A stretch of DNA of 64,000 bases from Stomorhina lunata (Eukaryota > Arthropoda > Insecta > Diptera > Rhiniidae), in contig OW121742.1 of assembly GCA_933228675.1 (NCBI GenBank), positions 34,668,218 through 34,732,217 on the forward strand. Reading direction: 5' to 3'. Both the position numbers and the translations under genes were made by a program. The notes under the pieces are model-generated. The model worked only from the letters and a program-made list of their open reading frames with translations, searched no databases and had not been told where the DNA came from. Of this stretch, positions 47,653-56,479 are shown piece by piece. Within the stretch, counting starts at the first letter, position 1; each line of letters starts with the position of its first letter.

Positions 47653-48780
47653 TTATACAGGGGTGTCATAGAAACCAATTTCATTGGTATTGGTTTTGAA
47701 AACGACAAAAAAATTAAATTGGTGTCATGAATTCCAATATTAATGTTCGAACTACATTTTCTATTGGTTTTATGTGTCACAGAAAATAATAATATTGATT
47801 TAGTATTGGAAATAAACCAAGCAACTTACAGCTAACAGATTTCATTTCAAAATTGGTATATCTATTTAAAACAAAGGCGTTACTGGCCAGCTGGTGCCTT
47901 TTTCGATTTAAAGATCCACTAAGAACGGATTTTAGATAATTCGGCCTTTTGGGGGATAAAAAAGGGTAAATTCTGTAACGATATGATTCCCAAACTAAAA
48001 ACAATAGAACTACAATTTAATTCGAGTTCAGATGAGCTACAAAAATAACAGTACAAGTGGTAAGAAATTTTCGAAAAAAGGGTACTTTTTAGCTTTAACT
48101 GTCAAATAAAAAGAGATGGGTGAAAAGTTTACATAGAATTTTTTATCATGTAATAAGATAAAAGCAAGTTTTGGTACTTTTTTGTATCTTTGGAATCAAT
48201 GAACCTTATTAACAAATATAAAAAATTTCAAAAATGGGGAAAATTGTAAGGCTAGAATATTCTTTGTGTAAAAGTACTGGCGAAGCAAATGCATATCAAT
48301 TTAACGGATATCCCATGTAAGTGACAATCGTCCTTTGATTGGCTGTGGTTTGTTTCTTGGTGTAGGTAGATTAAATTTTTTTCAGTCCGCAATTCGGTCA
48401 TTTCATTATTTTGGGGTATACAAGCTACATTTGTCCAAACAGCAGCGTTTTTTTTTATACCTATACCACAAACATCGCAAAAAACTGAAAATTTTTCTTC
48501 AAATTATTTTTTAATAATTTTTATTTTTTATTTGATTTTTGATGTTTCACAAAAAACTCAAATGAAATAATAAACAATTGATTCGAACATTTTGTTTGAT
48601 TTCAAACCAATAATAACAAAACCGACTTGGTTTCATGACACCAAATAATACCCCCAGCAAAACTTTGGTAATGGCAAGTACTCTGATAACTGGTTACCTT
48701 GTAACGACTACAACATATCATCCGAATAAATAATAAGTTATTACAGAAGTACTTATTTGTAATTAAGATGGTAATTTAAA

Positions 48781-48815
48781 CTGAATGGCCCCGGTTCAAA
48801 TCCCACCAAGGGCAA
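48781..48815 (+). repeat. tRNA-like B-box segment
   Basis: GGTTCAAATCCC at 48793-48804 is a good B box, followed by ACCAAGGGC and a T-run. The upstream A box is weak. Probably the head of a decayed SINE rather than a tRNA gene. Confidence 0.45.
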
Positions 48816-48967
48816 CAATTTTTTTTAGTTTTTTTTTTTTTTTATTAAAAGAGTATTTTTAAATGTTTTTTTAATTTTAAGAACTTAAATATTATCTTCT
48901 GTAAAAAAAATTTGTAAAACTAACTCACTTTAATGAAAAAATACCATCCTAAGTCAATTTTGATTAT

Positions 48968-49120
48968 GTAGGGGATGTTGAATACCAAACACGATTCTAA
49001 TTGGTCTTAACTTGGTAAGCCCAACTTATCTGGGTCATCCTTCATCTCAACTGTGGACACACACCTCCTCATGGTATCACCCGGGGAGCTAGTTTAACAC
49101 CCATTAATATTGTGAGTTAA
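48968..49120 (+). repeat. dispersed repeat R, copy 2
   Basis: Matches 24046-24205: GAATACCAAAC, TTAACTTGGTA, CTGTGGACACACACCTCC, TGGTATCACCCGGG and ACACCCATTAATATTG. In this copy it lies inside the nested CCCAG element. Confidence 0.75.
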
Positions 49121-49644
49121 CATGTTCCGAGAGTTGTCCCATAAGATCGATAAAAATGGGTTAGGATTACGGGCCAGTAACCCTCTCTTGAAAAAAAAAA
49201 TACAATGAAGAGGATAAAATTAGAATTGAAATGTCCCACTACCAAATGTTAGAGGAGGATGTCCGAAACTTCGATAGAAAGACCAAGTAGAGGAACATTT
49301 TTCAAAGCTTGGCCTATAAAATTGGAGAATATTCGCACAAGATCGAAATCCATGGAATTCTAAAATATGCTCGGACTTTGACCTTAACAGGTTGTAACAT
49401 TTAAGTAAGTAAGAGTCAATCTTATGTAAAAACTTATACAAAAAAGAAGATTTAAATTGCTTAAGTTTTAAAATAATTTTAAAAAATTTTAAAATAATTA
49501 CAAAAAATCGTATACAAATATTTTTCCAAAAATTACAACAAAGCAAAAAAAAAGCAGGGAAAAACAAAATTATTTTCACATGATTTTGGATCTAAAAATA
49601 AAAATTGTTTATATTAATTATAAGCTGCTAAGTTTTCAACATAT

Positions 49645-49712
49645 GAAGTAGCTCAGTGGAAGAGTCTGTGCCTAGCAGTCGGAGGGTTTGGGTTCGAGCC
49701 CCCATGGGATCA
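49645..49712 (+). repeat. tRNA-like segment, probable SINE head
   Basis: Contains a clear A box (TAGCTCAGTGGAAGAGT, whose D-arm GCTC/GAGT pairs) and B box (GGGTTCGAGCCC at 49690-49701). The sequence where the acceptor stem should be does not pair (TATGAAG against TGGGATC), and the anticodon stem is poor, so it is not a functional tRNA. An A-run follows, as in tRNA-derived SINEs. Confidence 0.6.
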
Positions 49713-50021
49713 TAAAAAAATTTTGTATTTCGTTTAAAAATAAATGTTTTTAATAAAACAACAACAAAAAAGTTGTTGCTGTTGTTGTTGTTGCTTTCAA
49801 ATTGCTTACCCAAGTCATTACTATTCTGCAATTGGTAAGTACTTTCCTCCAATGACATCCCCATGTTAATGTAATGACTTAAACAGCAAATGAGTAAGTA
49901 GTTCGTGTTCAATAGTTTAACTGTTTAACTCATTATTTGGTAATGAAAAGTTTTACTGGGCCAGTATTGGTTTTCAAAACCGAGAAATTTAAAAACCGAC
50001 TTGGTTTCTATGACACCCCTG

Positions 50022-50810
50022 TATCAGGAATACTCATCTTTATAAATTGTTTTTCAGTATTCAAAGACGGTCTTAACGGAAATCAATTAATACCCACAGC
50101 TAATATGAACAAATTGAACAATATAAGTTAATAATAGTTCTAAATTTTACATTCATTAAATCATATCACTCATTATTGATTATATACTAAATATACAAAT
50201 ATATGCAGACGAATTATATGTTGTTACAAGGTAGAGAGTTCAAGCGAATATTTTATACATGTTTATTTAATATCGTTATCTTAAAGACCAAATAACCTAT
50301 CTGCAAAAATTTAAAAATTGAATTTTTTTTATGGATTATTCCCAATATCATAACGTATATCTGTGCAAAATTTTAAACATCTTATATCACAAACGACCAA
50401 ATTATTACAGTTTTTGTAACTAGAGGAAAAAAGATAAAACTAAATCATCAAAAATCGCGATAAAAGTTTAATTTCGTTGCATAGTGTAGTTTAAACAGCC
50501 ATTAAGTACTTTCATTTGCTTAAACCAGTAAAAGAAACTATTACTGTTATTATTTAATTTATATAATATTTATGTGTATAAAAAAATTTGATTTTTCCAT
50601 ACTAATTTGTACTGCAGATAGCTTATTTAGTGACATAACATAAGCTGTGTTTAGAAAAACAATTTTTTTCAACCGATATATATTTCTGGTTTAATTTTAA
50701 TCTAAATACATAATTTTCGTTTAAATATTGCAAATAGTTCCAATTTTATAACGTTTTTTCCCTCTCCTGTAAACTTTTGAAAACTGTAGATAAGTTATTT
50801 CGTCTTTTAG
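50022..50810. other. intronic stretch, nothing identified
   Basis: AT-rich, without satellites or element ends. The first part could hold the missing right portion of the mariner relic interrupted at 47658, but I could not see mariner motifs. Confidence 0.4.
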
Positions 50811-50916
50811 GTGACGATATAGGTGGAAAGAGTATTATAAGTTTGTGCTGATGTATTAAACGCATAGAAATATTGTCTTAGACCCACCTTTTTAGTACAC
50901 CAATAGGCTTAGAATC

Positions 50917-51208
50917 GCCGTGGTATAGCAGGTTAGTCATCCGCCCAGCATACCAGAGGCCCAAGTTCGATCCCTGGCCAGACTCGCTTGAAAAAATAAA
51001 TTAAAAAAAAAAGCGGCGGTTCACCTCATAACTCAGCTAGCCACTGGTTATTGAGTATTAGGCTATGCAATACTTCTCTAACTAATGCATTTGCCGTTCG
51101 GAGCCGGCGTTAAAAAGTAGGTCCCTTTCAATAAGTCTAAAAATAGAATCGGATGCAGCTCATTGTCTGAGAGAAGTATCCCTTGTTGCAATTGGAATGT
51201 TGTCGGGG

Positions 51209-51278
<70 letters not shown>
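50917..51278 (+). mobile_element. tRNA-derived SINE with (TA)n tail
   Basis: The head has a tRNA-like A box (TGGTATAGCAGGTTAGTC, 50921-50938) and B box (AAGTTCGATCCC, 50963-50974), then an unrelated body with GCCGTTCGGAGCCGGCG and a (TA)n tail. It interrupts DINE-1 copy C. Transcription would be by RNA polymerase III. No flanking duplication is visible. Body and head resemble SINE/LINE 3' sequence seen in muscoid flies, from memory only. Confidence 0.75.
51212..51278. repeat. (TA)33 microsatellite
   Basis: About 33 uninterrupted TA dinucleotides forming the tail of the SINE. The Tyr/Ile repeat frames on both strands here are artefacts. Confidence 0.98.
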
Positions 51279-51282
<4 letters not shown>

Positions 51283-51865
51283 TTACCGATGTCAGTCCGT
51301 CTGGCTGGCTGGATGAAATTTGGCACAGATATTTTTTATAGTGGAACCATGGCTATTGAAATTTCTTAAAAAAAAATTATTTATGGTACCTTCCATAGGT
51401 CCCATTTTCCGCAATTGCTATTTTGGCCACAAATATCAATATTTTTCATGAAATTTAAAATAAATACTAATTATGTAATCCAAAACCACTTTACCAAATT
51501 TCGCACTTTTGACCATAGCTCCCATATAAATTCTTCTTTCGAAACGCACTAAATGAGACAAAAATCACCAAAACGCCCGTAAATCTGAATATAATGAGAA
51601 TTTTGAGTTTATTTTTTGAACACCTAATTAAAAAAACTGTAATCAATTTTCCAAATTTCTAGATAATCGGTCCACATTTGACCCTAGCTCTCATATAAGT
51701 GCAAATGACGAAAACGGCTTAAATATATAAGTTTTGGGAAAATGTTTGTATGATGGCAACATTTAGCAAATATTTGTCTTCATACTGAAAAAATAACACC
51801 TTTGACCTTAGTGGTGAAGGGTATCGTATGGTCGGGCTTGACCGACTATAGCACTTTCTTACTTA

Positions 51866-52465
51866 TTTAACTTGTTTTACCTATAATTCCAAGGCAAATC
51901 TGCTTTATTTCTAAGCATTTTCATTTAAAAATCCTTAAAGTTTGACAATTTTCTTTTTCTTTTACCGACGGCAAAACAAAATTTCTTTCATACAAAAATT
52001 TTGAAAATTATGATTAAAGGACATGACTATAAAACAATAAATCTCAGGTGACAACGCCCCAAAAAAAGTATTTCTGGTGGAGGAAAGATGATAAATAATA
52101 ATCACTCATAAAAAAAGCGGCGACATTACAAAGGCAGCAGGAAAACATTAAACGTAGCAAACATTTAGGCGAATAAGCTTAAAAATTTGAGTTATCAGGC
52201 GACAGCAGTAGCAGCAGCAGAAACCATCAAACAAACGGCAAACGAATAAAGAAGATGACAAAGAAAAGATGTGATGAGATATTTAATGGTTTTGAACATA
52301 AACAAATTTATTTAAACATGAAGTCATCTAAGAGTATTTATCGGGAGACAAGTACTACAACGAGTACTTGCAACATAATTTAGGCGTGACTTTATTTTTG
52401 TTGTTAAACACAGACACACACACACTCGAGATAAATGTTTTTGTATTTTGTTATTTGGAATTTAC
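51866..52465. other. start of the proposed giant intron
   Basis: Directly downstream (minus strand) of the first coding exon. No element recognised. It contains a CAGCAGTAGCAGCAGCAG run at 52202-52220 and ACACACACAC at 52412-52425. Confidence 0.5.
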
Positions 52466-52791
52466 CTGTAATAGGGAAATCCTTGTGGCACATGTAAATC
52501 CATTGGCATACCCGAAGGATTCAAATGGTGTGAGTGCGGGTGGTGGTGATGATGATGGTGTGATGAGTGCGGATGTGAGTGGGCATGATGGTGGGTGTGA
52601 TGGGCTGCGGCAGCTATTTGATGATGTGAATGATGGTGATGATGTTGAGCAGCAACAGCAACATTTTGCACATGCGCTGCCGCTGCGGCTGCAGCAAATC
52701 CTGCATCGGCACCTGCTGTAGCGGCCATCGCATGATGACCTAAAACTGCAGCCCATGGTGAGGCCACAAAACCACTACCGTGGTGATCCAT
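52466..52791 (-). CDS. first coding exon, His/Ala-rich regulatory-type protein
   Basis: ATG at 52791 opens 108 codons plus two bases ending at a GT donor (exon end TACAG, intron GTAAATTCC). The product begins MDHHGSGFVASPWAAVLG. It then has an Ala-rich run (about residues 22-48), dense His-rich tracts (about 50-85), and a more ordered end MPMDLHVPQGFPYY. Ala and His runs of this kind are common at the N-termini of fly transcription factors, but no DNA-binding domain lies in this exon, so that is only a suggestion. Without splicing the frame stops at TAA directly after the donor. The phase left (two bases, AG) fits exactly the 33-nt exon at 1251-1283. Upstream lies about 1.5 kb of sequence rich in CAA/TTG and CAT runs, plausible 5' UTR or promoter. 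The overlapping frames (Cys/Ser-rich minus, Asp/Gly-rich plus) are shadows of the same codon repeats. Confidence 0.75.
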
Positions 52792-54291
52792 TTTGAGGGG
52801 AAAATTATATTGATTTTTTGTTTGAAATTTTTTATTTTTCTAGAGTAAATTTTTATGTGGAAATTAATGATAAGGAAAAAATTTTTCAACACTTTTTAGG
52901 ACATTTTGTGATTTTTTTTGTAAATTTTCTTATTTAAATATTTTTTAACACTTTTATTTTATTTGTTTGAAATCAAGGTTTTGATATCCTTTTCCTTGTT
53001 TTAAAATTTTTCTTAATTTTTGTTTTATTTTGATTATTTTTGAAAATTTTTCACTATATTTTTTTTATTTGAAAACAACCGACGGGATTTTTGTTACTTT
53101 GCGTTCAGATGCCAGGATATTATTTTGCCGTCTACGCAACCGTTTTTTCACGAACGTTTTTATCATAAATTTTCTATTTTGATTTTTTCTAAGTTGTTTT
53201 TGTTGTTTTATTACATTTTCATTCTCATTTTCTTCATCTTCTTTTTTTTGTGTTGCTTTTCGATTTGTATCTCGTGTGAATAAAATCGTGTAAATACTTC
53301 GTATCTAGAACGTTAAAATGTAATATTTTTGCAAAATATATGAGTGTATTAGTTAACACGTACACACACACACATATATTTTTATACTATTTGTATATGT
53401 GTGTATATTAGAGCGAGTTTCCCTATCACGGATTATTGTTTTGCACGTTTTGTTGTTTGTCGTTATCGTTATGTTGTCGGTTGTTATAGTCGCTGTCGTC
53501 TTTGTTCCGCGTTCACCTCTGCACGGCATGAAAATTGGCGATAAACTATCGCCTCGCATCGGGAAACATGGTCACATTTAGTCATTCAAGTCAGCAGCAA
53601 TAGCACACAAAACACATCATATACTAGCACTAGCACTCCATCCACATCTCCACATCTCTGTATGATGACGACGACCACGAGCAAAAACAACACAGCAACA
53701 TTTAATATATAACAATAACAACATCAACAACAATAACATTAACAAAATCGGCAGCAACAATACCAACAGCAACAACTACAACAAAATCATTATCATCAGT
53801 CCAAACAGCAGCCTTATACCTATAATATGTATAAACAGCAACAAAAACCATTCACATTCTACCAACCAGACCAAGCAACCAAACAGGCAGGCAATGCAAT
53901 GCAAGGCAGGCAGGCAGGCTCACTCACTGCTGGTAGACAGAGCCAACAAAGCCAAGGAAGTTTTTAACTCTTACATAGAAAAAAAAGGCCCATAAATTTT
54001 TCAACTTTAGCTCTTCTGAAGCTGCAGCAGCTTAAAGTGTTGTTCCTTTATGCATTCAGCTCTTCTCGTTTCGTTGCTACACTTTTAACATCATCACGTG
54101 TTGCATCTTCTTCACCATCTTTTGTGCTATCACAATCATTATCATCTTCTGCTTTAGCTTCGCCATCGTTGTTGTCATCATCATTGAAATCATGGAGCAC
54201 ACACTTTATACTCGTATATATAAAAACTTCGTTATTATTATCATAATCATTAACATTAAGGCACTATGGGTCAAGCTATAAGAAATTTTGT
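52792..54291 (-). promoter_or_regulatory. probable 5' UTR / promoter region of the His-rich gene
   Basis: Upstream of the ATG on the minus strand. 52795-53250 is A-rich on the coding strand with few GC bases, as in many fly leaders. 53590-53960 is a low-complexity stretch rich in CAACA, CATCA and GGCAGGCAGGCAGG, and 54050-54250 is rich in TCATCA/TTCTTC. No TATA box, initiator or TSS can be fixed, so the label is by position only. Confidence 0.4.
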
Positions 54292-54665
54292 AACACCCTT
54301 CGCCACCAAAGGTGGAAAGGGTATTATAAGTTTATGCTGATGTATGTAAAGCATGGAAATATTTGTCTAAGACCCACCACTTAGTTTACCAAGAGGCTTA
54401 AAATCACTTTCTGAGTCGATTTAGCGATGTCAGTCCGTTCGTCCATCCGTCTGGACGGCTGGCTGGACCCCCATGTAAACCATGTAATTAAAGTACAGGT
54501 CGCAATTCTAAAGATAATTTGATGAAATTTGGCACAGATCATTTTTTTGATAGTGGGACCATGGCTATTGAAATTCGTCAAAATCGGTACTTATGGTACC
54601 TCCCATAGGTACCACTTCCCGGAATTGATATTTTATGAAATGAAATTTAAAACAAATACTGCTTA

Positions 54666-54667
<2 letters not shown>

Positions 54668-54705
<38 letters not shown>
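54668..54705. repeat. (TA)19 microsatellite
   Basis: Uninterrupted TA run forming the 5' end of the Helitron-like insertion. Confidence 0.97.
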
Positions 54706-54707
<2 letters not shown>

Positions 54708-55330
54708 GGCTATCTCGAAAACGGCTCTAACGATTTCGATCAAATTTGAACAGTGGGTATCTTTTTTGATGTATAGGTCGAAGAAGAAGGGACTTTTGGA
54801 ACTTTTACCTCTAAGAGGGTAAAAACGGGTAAAAAGGGGAAAAAATCGAAAACGCTATGTCTCCTAAAGTAATAGGTATAGAAACAAAATTAAAATTACG
54901 TTTTAAACAGCTTTGAAAATAAGCGGACAGGTGTTTGATACTTTTTTGAAACTATGTCCGATAAGGGGTAAAAAAGGGTGAAAATAGTTTTTTTTTTTTA
55001 TATTTTAAACTAAAGAATATAGAAAGAAACTTGGTACTGCAATCAATAGATGTAAAAAAAACATGAAACACGTATTTGGTACTTTTTTGATTTTGGAGCC
55101 AAAATGGGTAAAAAAGGGATAAAATGATAACTTAACATCTCCAAAGTAATGTGAATAGGAACATTATACATTATGTTAAATGCGTTTTAAAAAAATGTAC
55201 CGAGTTCAATTGGCACCAAAAAAGTACCAAATATACATATGGAACTTTTAGAAATTAGGGAATAAAAAGGGGGAAAAATTAGTATTATTTTAAACAAATG
55301 AATGTTTGTCTGTATGTATGTTCTTTATAG

Positions 55331-56000
55331 AATAGTAAACTGTGAATTTGATTGTGTTATGCTCTTTAGCGAAGATGTTGCGGATAAGCCGGCGAAGGTT
55401 TTAAAGTTGATAAGACTAATTTCCGACAGATGGCGCCACTGAAAATTACTAAAAATTAATTAAATCGTAAACTGTACATTTGATCATGCTATGATCTTTA
55501 GCAAAGTTGTAGCGCATGAGCCGACGAAGGCTTTTTAGTTGGTATGAATAATTTCCGACAGGTGGCGCTACAGAAACTTACTCAAAGTCAATTTAATCGT
55601 AATCTGTACATTTAATCATGCTACAATCTTTAGCAAAGTTGTTGCACATGAGCCGACGAAGGTTTCTTAGTTGGTATGAAGAAATTTCGACAGGTGGCGC
55701 TACTGAAATTTACTCAAAGTCAATTTAATCGTATGCTGTACATTTAATCATGCTATAATCTTCAGCAAAGTTGTTACGGATAAGCCGAAGAAGGTTTATG
55801 AATTGGAATAAGCAAAGTCAGACAGGTGGCGCCACAGAAAACTACTCAAAATGAATTAAATCGTAAACTGTGCATTTGATCAGACTATAATCTTTAGCAA
55901 AGTTGTTGCGCATGAGTCAACAGAGGTTTCTGTTGATATGAATAATTTCCAAAATTATTCAAAATGAGTTAAACTGTAAACTATGCAAACTATGTGTTGG
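55331..56000 (+). repeat. 132-bp tandem array with CTCF-like boxes
   Basis: Units start (AATCGTAAACTGT or variants) at 55331, 55463, 55595, 55727 and 55859, exactly 132 bp apart, then a shortened unit at 55972. Each of the first four has a box CAGRTGGCGCYAC at 55427, 55559, 55691 and 55823; the fifth has lost it. The box matches the core of the insect CTCF motif (AGRTGGCGC), which is an inference from motif likeness only. Confidence 0.9.
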
Positions 56001-56137
56001 TCGGACAAAATAAATCAAATAATTCAAAATTAACTGAATATTTCTACAATGTCTTTCCTCTAAATTTATTTTAGCACTTTATAATATAAAATATATAAAA
56101 ACTTTAAAATTTTCCTCAAAATGCTTATCATAAAGCT

Positions 56138-56152
56138 CCGAGCAAGGCTCGG
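56138..56152 (+). other. Helitron-type 3' terminal hairpin
   Basis: A 6-bp perfect stem (CCGAGC/GCTCGG) with a 3-nt loop AAG, just before the right boundary of the insertion. Confidence 0.7.
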
Positions 56153-56253
56153 TCTACCAGGTACTTTGTCTTTATACAGGAAAAAGAACACCTTTGACCT
56201 TAGAGGTGAAGGGTATCGTATGGTCGGGCTTGACCGACTGTAGCACTTTCTTG

Positions 56254-56402
56254 CGGACGGACTGACATCGCTAAATCGATCCAGAAAGTGATTCTAAGCC
56301 TATTGGTATACTAAAAGGTGGGTCTAAGAGAAATATTTCTATGCGCTACATACATCAGCACAAACTTATAATACCCTTTCCACCTAAGGTGGTGAAGGGC
56401 AT
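56254..56402 (-). mobile_element. DINE-1-like 5' fragment, copy E
   Basis: Reverse complement of the element head: CGGACGGACTGACATCGC, ATCCAGAAAGTGATTC, ACTAAAAGGTGGGTC, CTTATAATACCC to GGTGGTGAAGGGCAT. It abuts the 3' end of copy D with no spacer, making a head-truncated inverted pair. Confidence 0.9.
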
Positions 56403-56479
56403 AATAATTAGGTGGAAAGACTATCCACCTTTGTTCCACATTCATAATGTTTGACTATAGAACCAATTTCCTTTATTAT

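Larger units (their letters stand above)
48653..49960. mobile_element. nested TIR element CCCAG(C/T)AAAACTTT
   Basis: Found by comparing the two CAGGGGTG copies. Ends are CCCAGCAAAACTTTGGTAAT and, inverted, CCCAGTAAAACTTTTCATTA, with CC on each outer side as a possible 2-bp duplication. Length 1,308 bp. It contains two tRNA-like promoter segments (about 48781-48815 and 49645-49712), dispersed repeat R (48968-49120) and low-complexity runs, and no transposase. The short frames inside (49220-49579, 49628-49912, minus) look random. Confidence 0.7.
47658..50021. mobile_element. TIR element CAGGGGTGTC, copy 2, carrying a nested element
   Basis: Same 20-bp ends as copy 1, in the opposite internal orientation and bordered by TA on both sides. 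Left part 47658-48652 and right part 49961-50021 align with reversed copy 1. The material between (48653-49960) is absent from copy 1 and is a separate insertion. It interrupts the mariner relic on its left. Confidence 0.85.
50811..51865 (+). mobile_element. DINE-1-like element, copy C, split by a SINE
   Basis: Head at 50811-50916 (GGTGGAAAGAGTATTATAAG to GGCTTAGAATC). It resumes at 51279 (GATTTACCGATGTCAGTCCG) and runs to TTGACCGACTATAGCACTTT and TTACTTA at about 51865. The extreme 5' end is diverged. About a dozen bases at the join (the ACTTTCTGAGTC of other copies) are missing. Confidence 0.85.
54666..56163 (+). mobile_element. Helitron-like insertion (non-autonomous)
   Basis: Starts TCTATATATATA right after A of the target, where intact DINE-1 copies have an A/T step (GCTTATGTAAAC), as expected for a Helitron 5' end beginning TC and inserting between A and T. 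Near its end is the hairpin CCGAGC-AAG-GCTCGG (56138-56152) followed by TCTACCAGG, typical of Helitron 3' ends, although a clean CTRR terminus is not present. It encodes no Rep/helicase. It contains a (TA)n tract and the 132-bp tandem array. Confidence 0.65.
54292..56253 (+). mobile_element. DINE-1-like element, copy D, interrupted by a Helitron-like insertion
   Basis: 5' part 54292-54665 (GTGGAAAGGGTATTATAAG to CAAATACTGCTTA) and 3' part 56164-56253 (CTTTGTCTTTATACAGG to GGTCGGGCTTGACCGAC and CACTTTCTTG) belong to one element type in the same orientation. About 330 bp of interior normally between them is missing and replaced by 54666-56163. Confidence 0.85.

Noticed and set aside
49645..49712. 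A functional tRNA gene
   Set aside because: A and B boxes are good, but the acceptor stem does not pair and the anticodon stem is poor. It is followed by an A-run and lies inside a transposon.
51078..51369. Tyr/Ile-repeat open frames on both strands
   Set aside because: They run through the (TA)n tail of the SINE and have no other content.
52368..52756. Overlapping Asp/Gly-rich (plus) and Cys/Ser-rich (minus) frames
   Set aside because: They are other-frame readings of the His/Ala codon repeats of the first exon. Only the His-rich frame has a start in good position and an in-phase splice donor matching further exons.
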